A model generated the notes under the pieces. It worked only from the letters and a program-made list of their open reading frames with translations. It did not search any database and was not told the origin of the DNA. DNA of 43,416 nucleotides from [Clostridium] symbiosum. Its GTDB lineage: Bacteria; Bacillota; Clostridia; Lachnospirales; Lachnospiraceae. Positions 25,115 to 32,364 of the stretch are shown piece by piece. How positions within the stretch are numbered: the stretch's first letter is position 1; each line of letters opens with the position of its first letter. The stretch covers positions 1 through 43,416 of the forward strand of contig JAETSN010000032.1 in the NCBI GenBank assembly GCA_021769625.1, written 5' to 3'. Both the position numbers and the translations under genes were made by a program.

Positions 25115-25750
25115 TTACTTTTCTCCTTTCCATAACTGCTCCAGGTCACTCTGGATGCCCCGGATAAACTCCTCATTTCTGCCCGTTGTCTGATGGGCAG
25201 CTTCGATAAGACCGTGAAGCGTTTTAACGCTTTCCTCTATCTCATCATTTATCACAATATAATCATACTTCCCGATCACACCGGCCTCCTCCCTTGCCCG
25301 GCACATTCGTTTTCTGATCACATCCTCCGTCTCTGTCCCGCGGTTTTTCAGCCTCCTGTACAGTTCCTCCACACTGGGCGGCAGCACAAAGATCAAAACC
25401 GCATCCGGGAAACGTTTCTTTACCTTCAACGCTCCCTGGATCTCTATCTCAAGCACCACATCTTTCCCTGCCGCCATCTGCTCTTCCACATAATCCCGCG
25501 GCGTTCCGTAATAGTTTTCCACATAAGAGGCGTACTCAATCAATCCGCCATCTTTTATTTTCTGCTCAAACTCCTCTTTTGATACAAAAAAGTATTCTCT
25601 GCCGTGCACTTCGCCGGGCCTGGGATTTCTTGTCGTCATGGAAACGGACAGGGCATACCCCTCATAGTCCTCCACCAGCCGATTCATCAATGTCCCTTTT
25701 CCGGATCCCGCAAAACCCGAAACTACGATCAGAAGTCCCTTTCTCTCCAT
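25115..25750 (-). CDS. gmk: Guanylate kinase
   Basis: A 211-aa protein with the P-loop SGFAGSGKGTL, the GMP-binding SMTTRNPRPGEVHGREYFF, VLEIEIQGAL and RMCRAREE lid motifs. It phosphorylates GMP to GDP for RNA, DNA and (p)ppGpp. GGAGGGG precedes the ATG. It is between remA and rpoZ in a common Firmicutes order. Confidence 0.96.
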   Translation of the reverse strand: MERKGLLIVVSGFAGSGKGTLMNRLVEDYEGYALSVSMTTRNPRPGEVHGREYFFVSKEEFEQKIKDGGLIEYASYVENYYGTPRDYVEEQMAAGKDVVLEIEIQGALKVKKRFPDAVLIFVLPPSVEELYRRLKNRGTETEDVIRKRMCRAREEAGVIGKYDYIVINDEIEESVKTLHGLIEAAHQTTGRNEEFIRGIQSDLEQLWKGEK

Positions 25751-25820
25751 GTCCCCTCCATTATGCCGCTCTATGTCCCCTGTTTTATAAAACCGATCAC
25801 TGCACCACCTTGTAATTCTG

Positions 25821-26081
25821 TCATCCGCTCTCCGCCGTTTCCGGCAAAACCCCTGCCCTGCCTGAAAGCGTTTCCGGCGTCAGAGCCGATAATACCACAC
25901 TGCCGTTTTCCATGACAAGCACTGCCTTTGTCTTTCGCCCCTGGGTGGCATCTATCGCGGTTCCATCCTCCTTCGCCCCCTGCACCATCCGCTTGATCGG
26001 CGCCGAATCAGGACTGACAATGGCAATGATCTTCTCCGCGTTTATCATATTGCCGAATCCGATATGAATCAATTTACTCAA
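25821..26081 (-). CDS. remA: RemA-family (DUF370) DNA-binding protein
   Basis: An 86-aa protein starting SKLIHIGFGNMI, with the conserved SPDSAPIKRMV and DATQGRKTKAVLVM segments of the RemA/DUF370 family. In Bacillus RemA oligomerises on DNA and activates matrix and osmolyte genes. The start codon is TTG (26079-26081), inside the last codons of yicC, with no clear ribosome-binding site, so expression is probably by coupling. The family start usually lies at this position, so the unusual codon is preferred over a later Met. Confidence 0.9.
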   Translation of the reverse strand: MSKLIHIGFGNMINAEKIIAIVSPDSAPIKRMVQGAKEDGTAIDATQGRKTKAVLVMENGSVVLSALTPETLSGRAGVLPETAESG

Positions 26082-26952
26082 TGTTCTGAATCTGTTCCCT
26101 CACTTTTTCAATCTCGTTTTTCAGTTCGATCGCCCGGGCAGAGATCTCAAGATCATTTGCTTTGGAAAGGATCGTATTTGCCTCCCGGTTCATCTCCTGC
26201 GCGATAAAATCCAGCTTCCGCCCGATACTGCCGCCGGATAAAAGCGCCTGCTTTGTGCTCTCCACATGGCTTTTCAGGCGCACCAACTCCTCGTCCACGC
26301 AGACCTTATCCGCAAAAATCGTCACTTCCATATACAGACGGTTCTCATCGATCTGGACATCGTCCAGCAGTTCGCAGACCTTTTCCCGCAGCTTCTCCTT
26401 GTATTCCTGGATCAGTTTCGGGGAACGCTCCGTGATGAACTCCACATGCTCCAGCATCGCATCCAGCTTCACAGTCAGGTCCTTCAACAGGTTTTCACCC
26501 TCCGCGACCCTTGTCTTCACAAAGTTCTCCGCCGCGCCCTGCAGGGCGCCCTGCAGGTCTTTCCAGAGTTCCTCCTCGTCGATATTCTGCTCTTCCATGA
26601 CAAACACATCCGGATATCTCGACAGCGTGGACACCCTGACATCGTCATCCAGGCCGAATTCCTCCGCCATCTGCCGCAGATAGGTCAGGTATTCTTTTGC
26701 CAGCGCTCTGTTGTACTTTAAAGCGCCGCTCTCCTCGCTGTAATCTTCACAGGTGATAAAGACATCTACTTTTCCCCGGGTAATGTAATTTTTCAGTTCC
26801 GCCCTGATGGCATTTTCAAAAAAATTCAGTTTTTTCGGCATCTTGATATTCACATCCAGATACCTGTGGTTGACAGATTTCATCTCCACTGTGATCTTTC
26901 TGTCCTTCCCCGCCGTTTCGCATCTGCCGAACCCCGTCATGCTCTTAATCAT
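26074..26952 (-). CDS. yicC: YicC family endoribonuclease-like protein
   Basis: A 292-aa protein beginning MIKSMTGFGR, with FVKTRVAEGENLLKDL and the C-terminal DUF1732 stretch GRKLDFIAQEMNREANTI. YicC proteins are conserved in bacteria, and the E. coli member has been linked to RNA decay; the role here is inferred. It heads the yicC-remA-gmk-rpoZ cluster and overlaps remA by 8 bases. The nearest AAGGA is about 15 bases before the ATG, so initiation looks weak. Confidence 0.93.
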   Translation of the reverse strand: MIKSMTGFGRCETAGKDRKITVEMKSVNHRYLDVNIKMPKKLNFFENAIRAELKNYITRGKVDVFITCEDYSEESGALKYNRALAKEYLTYLRQMAEEFGLDDDVRVSTLSRYPDVFVMEEQNIDEEELWKDLQGALQGAAENFVKTRVAEGENLLKDLTVKLDAMLEHVEFITERSPKLIQEYKEKLREKVCELLDDVQIDENRLYMEVTIFADKVCVDEELVRLKSHVESTKQALLSGGSIGRKLDFIAQEMNREANTILSKANDLEISARAIELKNEIEKVREQIQNIE

Positions 26953-27002
26953 GATTTAATTTTTATCCTTCTTCTGTATTTTGTCAGCTTAGCATTCCCC
27001 AC

Positions 27003-27060
27003 TGCAGATCATACATGCCGTCTGCAGTTCTTTGTTCTGTTGCAGATCATATATACCATC
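27003..27060 (-). repeat. Direct repeat in the leader region of yicC
   Basis: TGCAGATCATACATGCCGTC (27003-27022) recurs as TGCAGATCATATATACCATC (27041-27060), with 17 of 20 identical and a 38-base period. The first unit also lies within the inverted repeat CTGCAGA...TCTGCAG. It sits in the 146-base gap between the yicC start and the SprA-like gene; it may be a tandem regulator site or the scar of a small duplication. Confidence 0.45.
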
Positions 27061-27098
27061 CGCGATTCCCTGCCGCACTGCTGTCAATCCGGATCGTT

Positions 27099-27659
27099 TC
27101 AGACTGCCAGATCGATATTATCGCCCCGAAGTCCCATACCCTGCTGGAACTTTCTCTCTTTCTGATAGGGATTGCTTTCATTGGGATAACTGATCTTTGT
27201 ATGGGTGGTGCCGCCGGACACATAAGTCCTGCCGCATTCCGGACAGATGGCGGTCTTTATGCTGACGGAAGCCTGCAGTACTTTCCCGCCGTCCTTTGAC
27301 GCTTTGTTGTAGGCGTTGGAGACATGCTCCCCCTCGTGGGCGCGCACCCTCGCCCCCGCGCTCTCCGGCGAGACATGCTGTGCCGATTTAAACGAGACAT
27401 TTTCATCGGAACCGTCCTGATACTTTCTCTCTTTACAGGTCTGGCACTCTTCCGGGGAAGACTTTCTGCCCACCTTTTTATGGGAATCCGAATCTCCGGG
27501 AATCTCTTTGGCTTTTTCCGTTCCCGAAACGCCCTTCACATCTTTCGTTTTTGAATCTTCTGCCCACGGCGCGATAACAAGGACCGCCTCTTCCCCGGGG
27601 CGCCCCCAGACTTTCTGCCATGCGGCTTCATAAGGATTTTGTATATTTCCGATATTCAT
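27099..27659 (-). CDS. SprA-related putative zinc metalloprotease
   Basis: A 186-aa protein. Key elements are CQTCKERKYQDGSDE (72-86), SPESAGARVRAHEGEHV (97-113) with the zinc-protease motif HEGEH (108-112), and a later CPECG (139-143). The central block resembles the SprA-related family (PF12118). The first 70 residues are polar and low in complexity. No signal peptide is evident. AGGAG 6 bases before the ATG at 27659 decides the start; the frame extends to 27725 without a site. It has its own promoter. Function unknown; protease activity is only inferred from HExxH. Confidence 0.72.
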   Translation of the reverse strand: MNIGNIQNPYEAAWQKVWGRPGEEAVLVIAPWAEDSKTKDVKGVSGTEKAKEIPGDSDSHKKVGRKSSPEECQTCKERKYQDGSDENVSFKSAQHVSPESAGARVRAHEGEHVSNAYNKASKDGGKVLQASVSIKTAICPECGRTYVSGGTTHTKISYPNESNPYQKERKFQQGMGLRGDNIDLAV

Positions 27660-27713
27660 ATCCGACTCCTGCAAATATGCTGCCTGATATCTAAAAAAGA
27701 TTTGTTCATCTGA

Positions 27714-27742
27714 ATTGTAGCACAAAGCGGGGGAAAAGTAAA
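27714..27742 (-). promoter_or_regulatory. Promoter of the SprA-related gene
   Basis: On the minus strand TTTACT (27737-27742), a 17-bp spacer and TACAAT (27714-27719). The expected start near 27707 gives a leader of about 48 bases with AGGAG at the right distance. Confidence 0.55.
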
Positions 27743-27774
27743 ATACTTATTTTAGGGGGTTTTGGGGAGAGTCC

Positions 27775-27911
27775 GCCCGGATGGCAGGCAAGTTCTCCGT
27801 CGGCACGCTCGCGCTCTGCGAAAAACGCAGCGGACACTAAGCTCGAAAATACCTCGCTAAGTGCCGGCGTTTTTCGAAGGCACTCCTTGAGAACCTGCCT
27901 GCCATCCGGGC
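27775..27911. repeat. 137-bp nested palindrome (possible mobile repeat or structured RNA)
   Basis: A 23-bp arm starting GCCCGGATGGCAGGCA (27775-27797) is mirrored at 27889-27911 with one mismatch, which is a G-U pair on the minus strand. Inside, CGAAAAACGC (27819-27828) pairs with GCGTTTTTCG (27867-27876), and CGG-CACT-AGC segments continue the stem to a loop near 27843-27855. No ORF fits. It lies between the SprA-like promoter and rqcH, in a 406-base gene-free stretch whose remainder is AT-rich. No target-site duplication was seen. Confidence 0.7.
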
Positions 27912-28009
27912 TGCTGTTCTGGCTAACCTCTGGATAATAATGCTTTCATGTTGTAAGATACTATGAACAATCAGGATGTTAGAAATTTCCATAAACTATT
28001 TGAAATTTA

Positions 28010-28038
28010 TTGATAAGGATGTTAATGTTAATTTAAAT
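28010..28038 (+). promoter_or_regulatory. Weak candidate promoter of rqcH
   Basis: TTGATA (28010-28015), a 17-bp spacer and TTAAAT (28033-28038), about 28 bases before the ATG. Elements are only partial matches in AT-rich DNA. Confidence 0.3.
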
Positions 28039-28065
28039 ATATCTTTAAATAATGGGAGAGAAATT

Positions 28066-29847
28066 ATGGCTTTTGATGGTGTTACGATTGCGGCTGTGAT
28101 AAAAGAATGCAGAGATCTTCTGACCGGCGGGAGGATCTATAAGATCGCGCAGCCGGAAACGGATGAACTGCAGCTTACCATAAAGACAAAGATGGGGCAG
28201 TATTATCTGCTGCTCTCTGCCAGCGCGTCCCTTCCGCTGATCTACCTGGCCGGCACGACCAAGCAGAGTCCCTTAACGGCTCCCAATTTCTGCATGCTGC
28301 TCAGGAAGCATATCCAGAACGGGCGGATCGTGGATATCACCCAGCCGGGGCTCGAGCGGATCATGCATATCCATATTGAACATTTAAATGAGCTGGGGGA
28401 TCTGTGCCGGAAAAAACTGATCGTGGAAGTGATGGGGAAACACAGCAATATCATTTTCTGTGATGAGGAGGACCATATCATAGACAGCATCAAGCATATT
28501 TCCGGTATGGTCAGCTCCGTCAGGGAAGTGCTGCCCGGAAAGCCCTACTTTATACCGAAGACGGAAAACAAGGCGGACCCGGTCGCGTTTATGGCTGCCG
28601 CCCTGTCCGACGAGGAACGGAAACAGGAGTTTTCCGCACTGGTATTCCAAAAACCCGTGCCTCTGTACAAGGCAATTTACACCTCCTTTACCGGTTTTTC
28701 CCCGATACTGGCGCAGGAGCTGTGTTTCCGCAGTTCTCTGGATTCTGACCGCTCCGCCCTCAGCTATCTGCAGGAGGAGCTTTCCGTATCGGCGGCCGCT
28801 CTGCTCTATGAACAGTTTGCGTCGCTGATGAGGCAGGTGGCCGCAGGGGATTTTTCTCCTGCGATCGTCTATGACCAGAAGGCTCCCGTGGAATTTGCCG
28901 CCGTGCCCCTGCGCATGTACGGCGCTTCCTCTTCCAAAACTTTTTCATCGATCTCCGCCCTTCTGGAAACCTACTACGCGGAGAAAAATGCGCTGACCCG
29001 CATCCGCCAGAGATCGGCGGATCTGCGGAAGATCGTGCAGACCATTTTGGAGCGCACCGTCAAAAAATACGACCTCCAGTGCCAGCAGATCAGGGATACG
29101 GAGAAGCGGGATAAATATAAGCTTTACGGGGAATTGCTGCACACCTACGGTTACGGTGCCGAGCCCGGCGCAAGATTTCTGGAAGCGGAAAATTATTACA
29201 ACGGCGAGACGGTCAGGATCCCGTTGGACCCTACGCTCACCGCTTCGGAGAACGCCAAAAAATATTTTGACAGATACGGGAAACTGAAACGAACCTATGA
29301 AACCCTCTCGGAACTGACCGTGGAAGTGAAAGAGGAGATCGATCATCTGGAATCCATCGCCGCTTCCTTAGATATCGCGGAGCAGGAATCCGACCTTGTG
29401 GAGATCAAGGAGGAGCTGATTGCCGCAGGTTATATCCGCAGAAAAGGCGGGACAAAGAAAGAAAAGGTGACGAGCAAACCCTTCCACTATATCAGCAGCG
29501 ACGGCTTCCATATGTATGTGGGGAAGAATAATTACCAGAACGATGCGCTGACCTTTAAATTTGCCGCCGGCAGCGACTGGTGGTTCCACGCCAAAGGACA
29601 GCCCGGTTCCCATGTCATCGTCCGCACGGAGGGCGCCGAGCTTCCCGATACCACCTTTGAGGAGGCAGCAAGGCTTGCCGCCTACTACTCCAAAGGGCGG
29701 GGACAGGAAAAAGTGGAGATCGACTATATAGAGAAAAAACATGTGAAAAAGCCGAACGGCGCAAAACCTGGGTTTGTGGTCTATTACACCAACTATTCCA
29801 TGGTGATCGACTCGGATATTTCGAAGATCAGGCAGCTTTCTTCATGA
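28066..29847 (+). CDS. rqcH: RqcH, NFACT-family ribosome quality control protein
   Basis: A 593-aa protein with NFACT-N (FDGVTIAAVIKEC; FCMLLRKHIQNGRI; VEVMGKHSNIIF), a helix-hairpin-helix/coiled-coil middle region, and NFACT-R (FHMYVGKNNYQNDALTF; WWFHAKGQPGSHVIV). It binds stalled 50S-peptidyl-tRNA and recruits tRNA-Ala to add alanine tails; older names are fibronectin-binding protein. The functionally important Asp97-Arg98 pair of Bacillus RqcH reads Glu97-Arg98 here (GLERIM). The ATG at 28066 follows GGGAGAG; the frame extends upstream to 27976 through AT-rich non-coding DNA. Confidence 0.94.
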   Translation: MAFDGVTIAAVIKECRDLLTGGRIYKIAQPETDELQLTIKTKMGQYYLLLSASASLPLIYLAGTTKQSPLTAPNFCMLLRKHIQNGRIVDITQPGLERIMHIHIEHLNELGDLCRKKLIVEVMGKHSNIIFCDEEDHIIDSIKHISGMVSSVREVLPGKPYFIPKTENKADPVAFMAAALSDEERKQEFSALVFQKPVPLYKAIYTSFTGFSPILAQELCFRSSLDSDRSALSYLQEELSVSAAALLYEQFASLMRQVAAGDFSPAIVYDQKAPVEFAAVPLRMYGASSSKTFSSISALLETYYAEKNALTRIRQRSADLRKIVQTILERTVKKYDLQCQQIRDTEKRDKYKLYGELLHTYGYGAEPGARFLEAENYYNGETVRIPLDPTLTASENAKKYFDRYGKLKRTYETLSELTVEVKEEIDHLESIAASLDIAEQESDLVEIKEELIAAGYIRRKGGTKKEKVTSKPFHYISSDGFHMYVGKNNYQNDALTFKFAAGSDWWFHAKGQPGSHVIVRTEGAELPDTTFEEAARLAAYYSKGRGQEKVEIDYIEKKHVKKPNGAKPGFVVYYTNYSMVIDSDISKIRQLSS

Positions 29848-29923
29848 CGGCTGCCTGTGCGGTATTTTCAGTCAGGATGACCTTCCCCTTGCAAAGCCTC
29901 TGGTTTATCTCGTCCCTGCAGCT

Positions 29924-30247
29924 TTACTCGTGCCCTCCAAGCTGACTGTCAACATCTCTGCCAGCATACATAACACGGATTATCGTCACAATGCCCACAT
30001 TCTTATCCGGAATATAAAACACCAGATAATTGTCAACAGGCATTACTCTCAGCCCCCTGTCACACCACGGCTCTTTTTCATAATGTCTGAATCTCTCCGG
30101 AAATTTTTCAAGCCCCACAATGTGTTCCTCCAACCGTCCAAGCTGCCCTGCCGCATTATCCGGTGAAAACAGTTCAAAGGCAATATACTCATATATACCT
30201 CTTAAATCAGCTTCGGCCTGATCTGTGATAATTACTTCATAAGTCAT
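29924..30247 (-). CDS. RelE/ParE-family toxin
   Basis: A 107-aa basic protein of the plasmid-stabilisation RelE/ParE fold: YEVIITDQAEADLRGIYEYI at the start, FPERFRHYEKEPW, LRVMPVDNYLVFYIP and VTIIRVMYAGRD at the end. The final Arg/Tyr region is the usual active face of ribosome-dependent RNases or gyrase poisons; which one applies is uncertain. It overlaps the antitoxin gene by 4 bases (ATGA type), so translation is coupled. It reads convergent to rqcH. Confidence 0.88.
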   Translation of the reverse strand: MTYEVIITDQAEADLRGIYEYIAFELFSPDNAAGQLGRLEEHIVGLEKFPERFRHYEKEPWCDRGLRVMPVDNYLVFYIPDKNVGIVTIIRVMYAGRDVDSQLGGHE

Positions 30248-30552
30248 ATGCCATATTCTTTGCGGATTTCTGCAAATGCCCCTCTCGCAGGTTTGGTTCT
30301 GCCTGCTGTCATATCCGCATATCCTTTCTCCAGTTCTGCATTTAACTCTATTTCACTCAGTTTTGACACATCAGCAGGTCTTACCGCGGGTAATTTTACT
30401 TCAAATGGAAGTCCCCTGTTTAAAATTATCTGTTTATAAAACATATTGATCGCATTGGACGCCGGGATGCCAAGCGCTGACAAAATGCTTTCTGCCTGCT
30501 CTTTCACATCCGGCTCTATCCTTGCATACAAATTAGCTGACTTTGCTGCCAT
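30244..30552 (-). CDS. RelB/DinJ-family antitoxin
   Basis: A 102-aa protein with an N-terminal ribbon-helix-helix (AKSANLYARIEPDVKEQAESI; GIPASNAINMFYKQI) typical of RelB/DinJ and the motif LNRGLPFEV. The C-terminal half is charged and would wrap the toxin. AAAGGAG lies 9 bases before the ATG. The pair should autoregulate; upstream DNA is AT-rich with no clear operator by eye. Confidence 0.88.
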   Translation of the reverse strand: MAAKSANLYARIEPDVKEQAESILSALGIPASNAINMFYKQIILNRGLPFEVKLPAVRPADVSKLSEIELNAELEKGYADMTAGRTKPARGAFAEIRKEYGI

Positions 30553-30677
30553 AGAATAACGCTCCTTTCCAAAATCTTAGAATTTCCTTCTGTCAAATCT
30601 ATTATACCGATATGTGCGTACAATAGCAATACATTTTATTTTCTTCCAATTATTTTCCTTAAAAATAACGATAGGGT

Positions 30678-32309
30678 TTATCTCAGCAGCCTCATCTTCC
30701 GCCCAACCTTCACCAGCAGACGCCCTTTCGGCATACTCTTCAATTCCTCCTCCGTCACCGCCCGCAGCATGATGATCAGCGTAAAATAGACAAGCACCGC
30801 GATGATCACCGCGATCCCCAGCGCCACAATATTTATCGATACAAAATAATATATCCCATGATATACCCCATACGCCACGGCGCCCATGATCACGGAGGCG
30901 AACACCGGCCGCAGGAAGGTCTTGTCTTTCTCCTGTTTGTATTTCAGATACTTTCTCAGGGAATGTCCGTTCAAGATACTGACGATCACCGAATACAGCA
31001 CCGTCGCCGCCACGTAATAATACATCCTGTATTCCTTGTCCAGATACAGAAGCATCAACGCCATCGCCGCAGCATGAACCGCCAATGCCACCGCCGCATG
31101 GATGATCGGCGTGACCATCTTTCCGATGGACTGCAGCACTGCCTGGGTCAGCGTGGATAAGCCGTAAAAGATAATGCTGATGGAAGTTACGGCGAGCAGC
31201 GATGACGCAATATCCAGCGATTCCGGCTGATTGAAGATCACCTGCATGATGGGCTTTGCCAGCACGCCGATCCCCACCGCCGCGGGGATCGAGACCAGCA
31301 TCGTCACCTTCACGGATTTCGCCACCTTCCGCCGGACGCCCTTCCTGTCCCCCTTTACAAAATCACTGGAAATACCCGGAATCAGCGCCGTAGCCATAGC
31401 CGAGGCGAGGGCGATGGGTATATTGGATATCTTTGTCCCCTTTGCGATGGCGGAGAGGTCCGTGGCGACCACAGACTCCTTCAGATCCATCACCGTCATC
31501 ATCAGCTCCTGATAGATGGTCTTATCCAGAAAATTATTGACATTATATATCCCCGTGCTCAGGATAAAGGGCGTCACCACGAGCAGGATCGTCTTAAAGA
31601 TCTCCCCGTAGGAATCCACCTCCTGATGGGCATCCCGCTTTACCTGCCGCATGATCATCTTCCGGTTCAGCCCGTACATCCACAGCATGAACAAAAGGCC
31701 CGCCGCCACCCCCGCGCCGGTGCCGATCGTGCCGCCCGCCGCACCGTAGGAAGCCCTTGTGGACATATCCTTATCCGATACCGCCTGCACCATGACATAA
31801 GCCATGCCGATACTGACGCCTGCGTTGGCAAGCTGTTCGAGTATCTGGGAGATCGAAGTCTGCGCCATGGTCTTATGCGCCTGAAAATACCCCCGGAACA
31901 CCCCCAGGATGCCGCTCAGAAAAATCGTCGGCGCAAGGACGCGGAGCGGCAGAATGGCACTTTCCATCTTCACCAGAAATCCTGCACCGAAAAACACAAA
32001 TAAGCTGGCAATACCACCGACTACCAGCACATAAATAAACGCGCAGCGGAAGATCCTGTGCGCATTCCGATATTCCCTTAACGCCAGCTTTTGTGCAATC
32101 ACCTTGGACACCGCCGACGGGATGCTGTAGGAGGATATGAGCAGCACGATACTGTATGCCGCATAAGCGCTGTCGTAATATCCGAAACCCTCGTCCCCGA
32201 TGATGGCGACCATCGGTGTATTATACAAAAGACCGATGATGCGGACGATGATCCCGGCCGCCGCCAGAATCCCCGCCTGCATCACGAAATTGTCTTTCTT
32301 TTTTGCCAT
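30678..32309 (-). CDS. MVF-family lipid flippase, SpoVB/MurJ-like
   Basis: A 543-aa membrane protein with about 14 helices and the MATE/MVF fold of polysaccharide-biosynthesis proteins (GILAAAGIIVRIIGLLYNTPM, IPSAVSKVIAQKLALREY, RVLAPTIFLSGILGVFRGYFQ, TKISNIPIALASAMATALIPG). It resembles SpoVB and lipid-II flippases, so it probably moves an undecaprenyl-linked saccharide across the membrane, in the spore cortex or the vegetative wall. GAGAGG precedes the ATG. It follows glgA by 55 bases on the same strand. SpoVB and other members cannot be separated by eye. Confidence 0.85.
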   Translation of the reverse strand: MAKKKDNFVMQAGILAAAGIIVRIIGLLYNTPMVAIIGDEGFGYYDSAYAAYSIVLLISSYSIPSAVSKVIAQKLALREYRNAHRIFRCAFIYVLVVGGIASLFVFFGAGFLVKMESAILPLRVLAPTIFLSGILGVFRGYFQAHKTMAQTSISQILEQLANAGVSIGMAYVMVQAVSDKDMSTRASYGAAGGTIGTGAGVAAGLLFMLWMYGLNRKMIMRQVKRDAHQEVDSYGEIFKTILLVVTPFILSTGIYNVNNFLDKTIYQELMMTVMDLKESVVATDLSAIAKGTKISNIPIALASAMATALIPGISSDFVKGDRKGVRRKVAKSVKVTMLVSIPAAVGIGVLAKPIMQVIFNQPESLDIASSLLAVTSISIIFYGLSTLTQAVLQSIGKMVTPIIHAAVALAVHAAAMALMLLYLDKEYRMYYYVAATVLYSVIVSILNGHSLRKYLKYKQEKDKTFLRPVFASVIMGAVAYGVYHGIYYFVSINIVALGIAVIIAVLVYFTLIIMLRAVTEEELKSMPKGRLLVKVGRKMRLLR

Positions 32310-32364
32310 ATTATGCCTCTCGTATGTACGGATTCCTCCGCACTTATCGAGTTTTATGCTGTGC

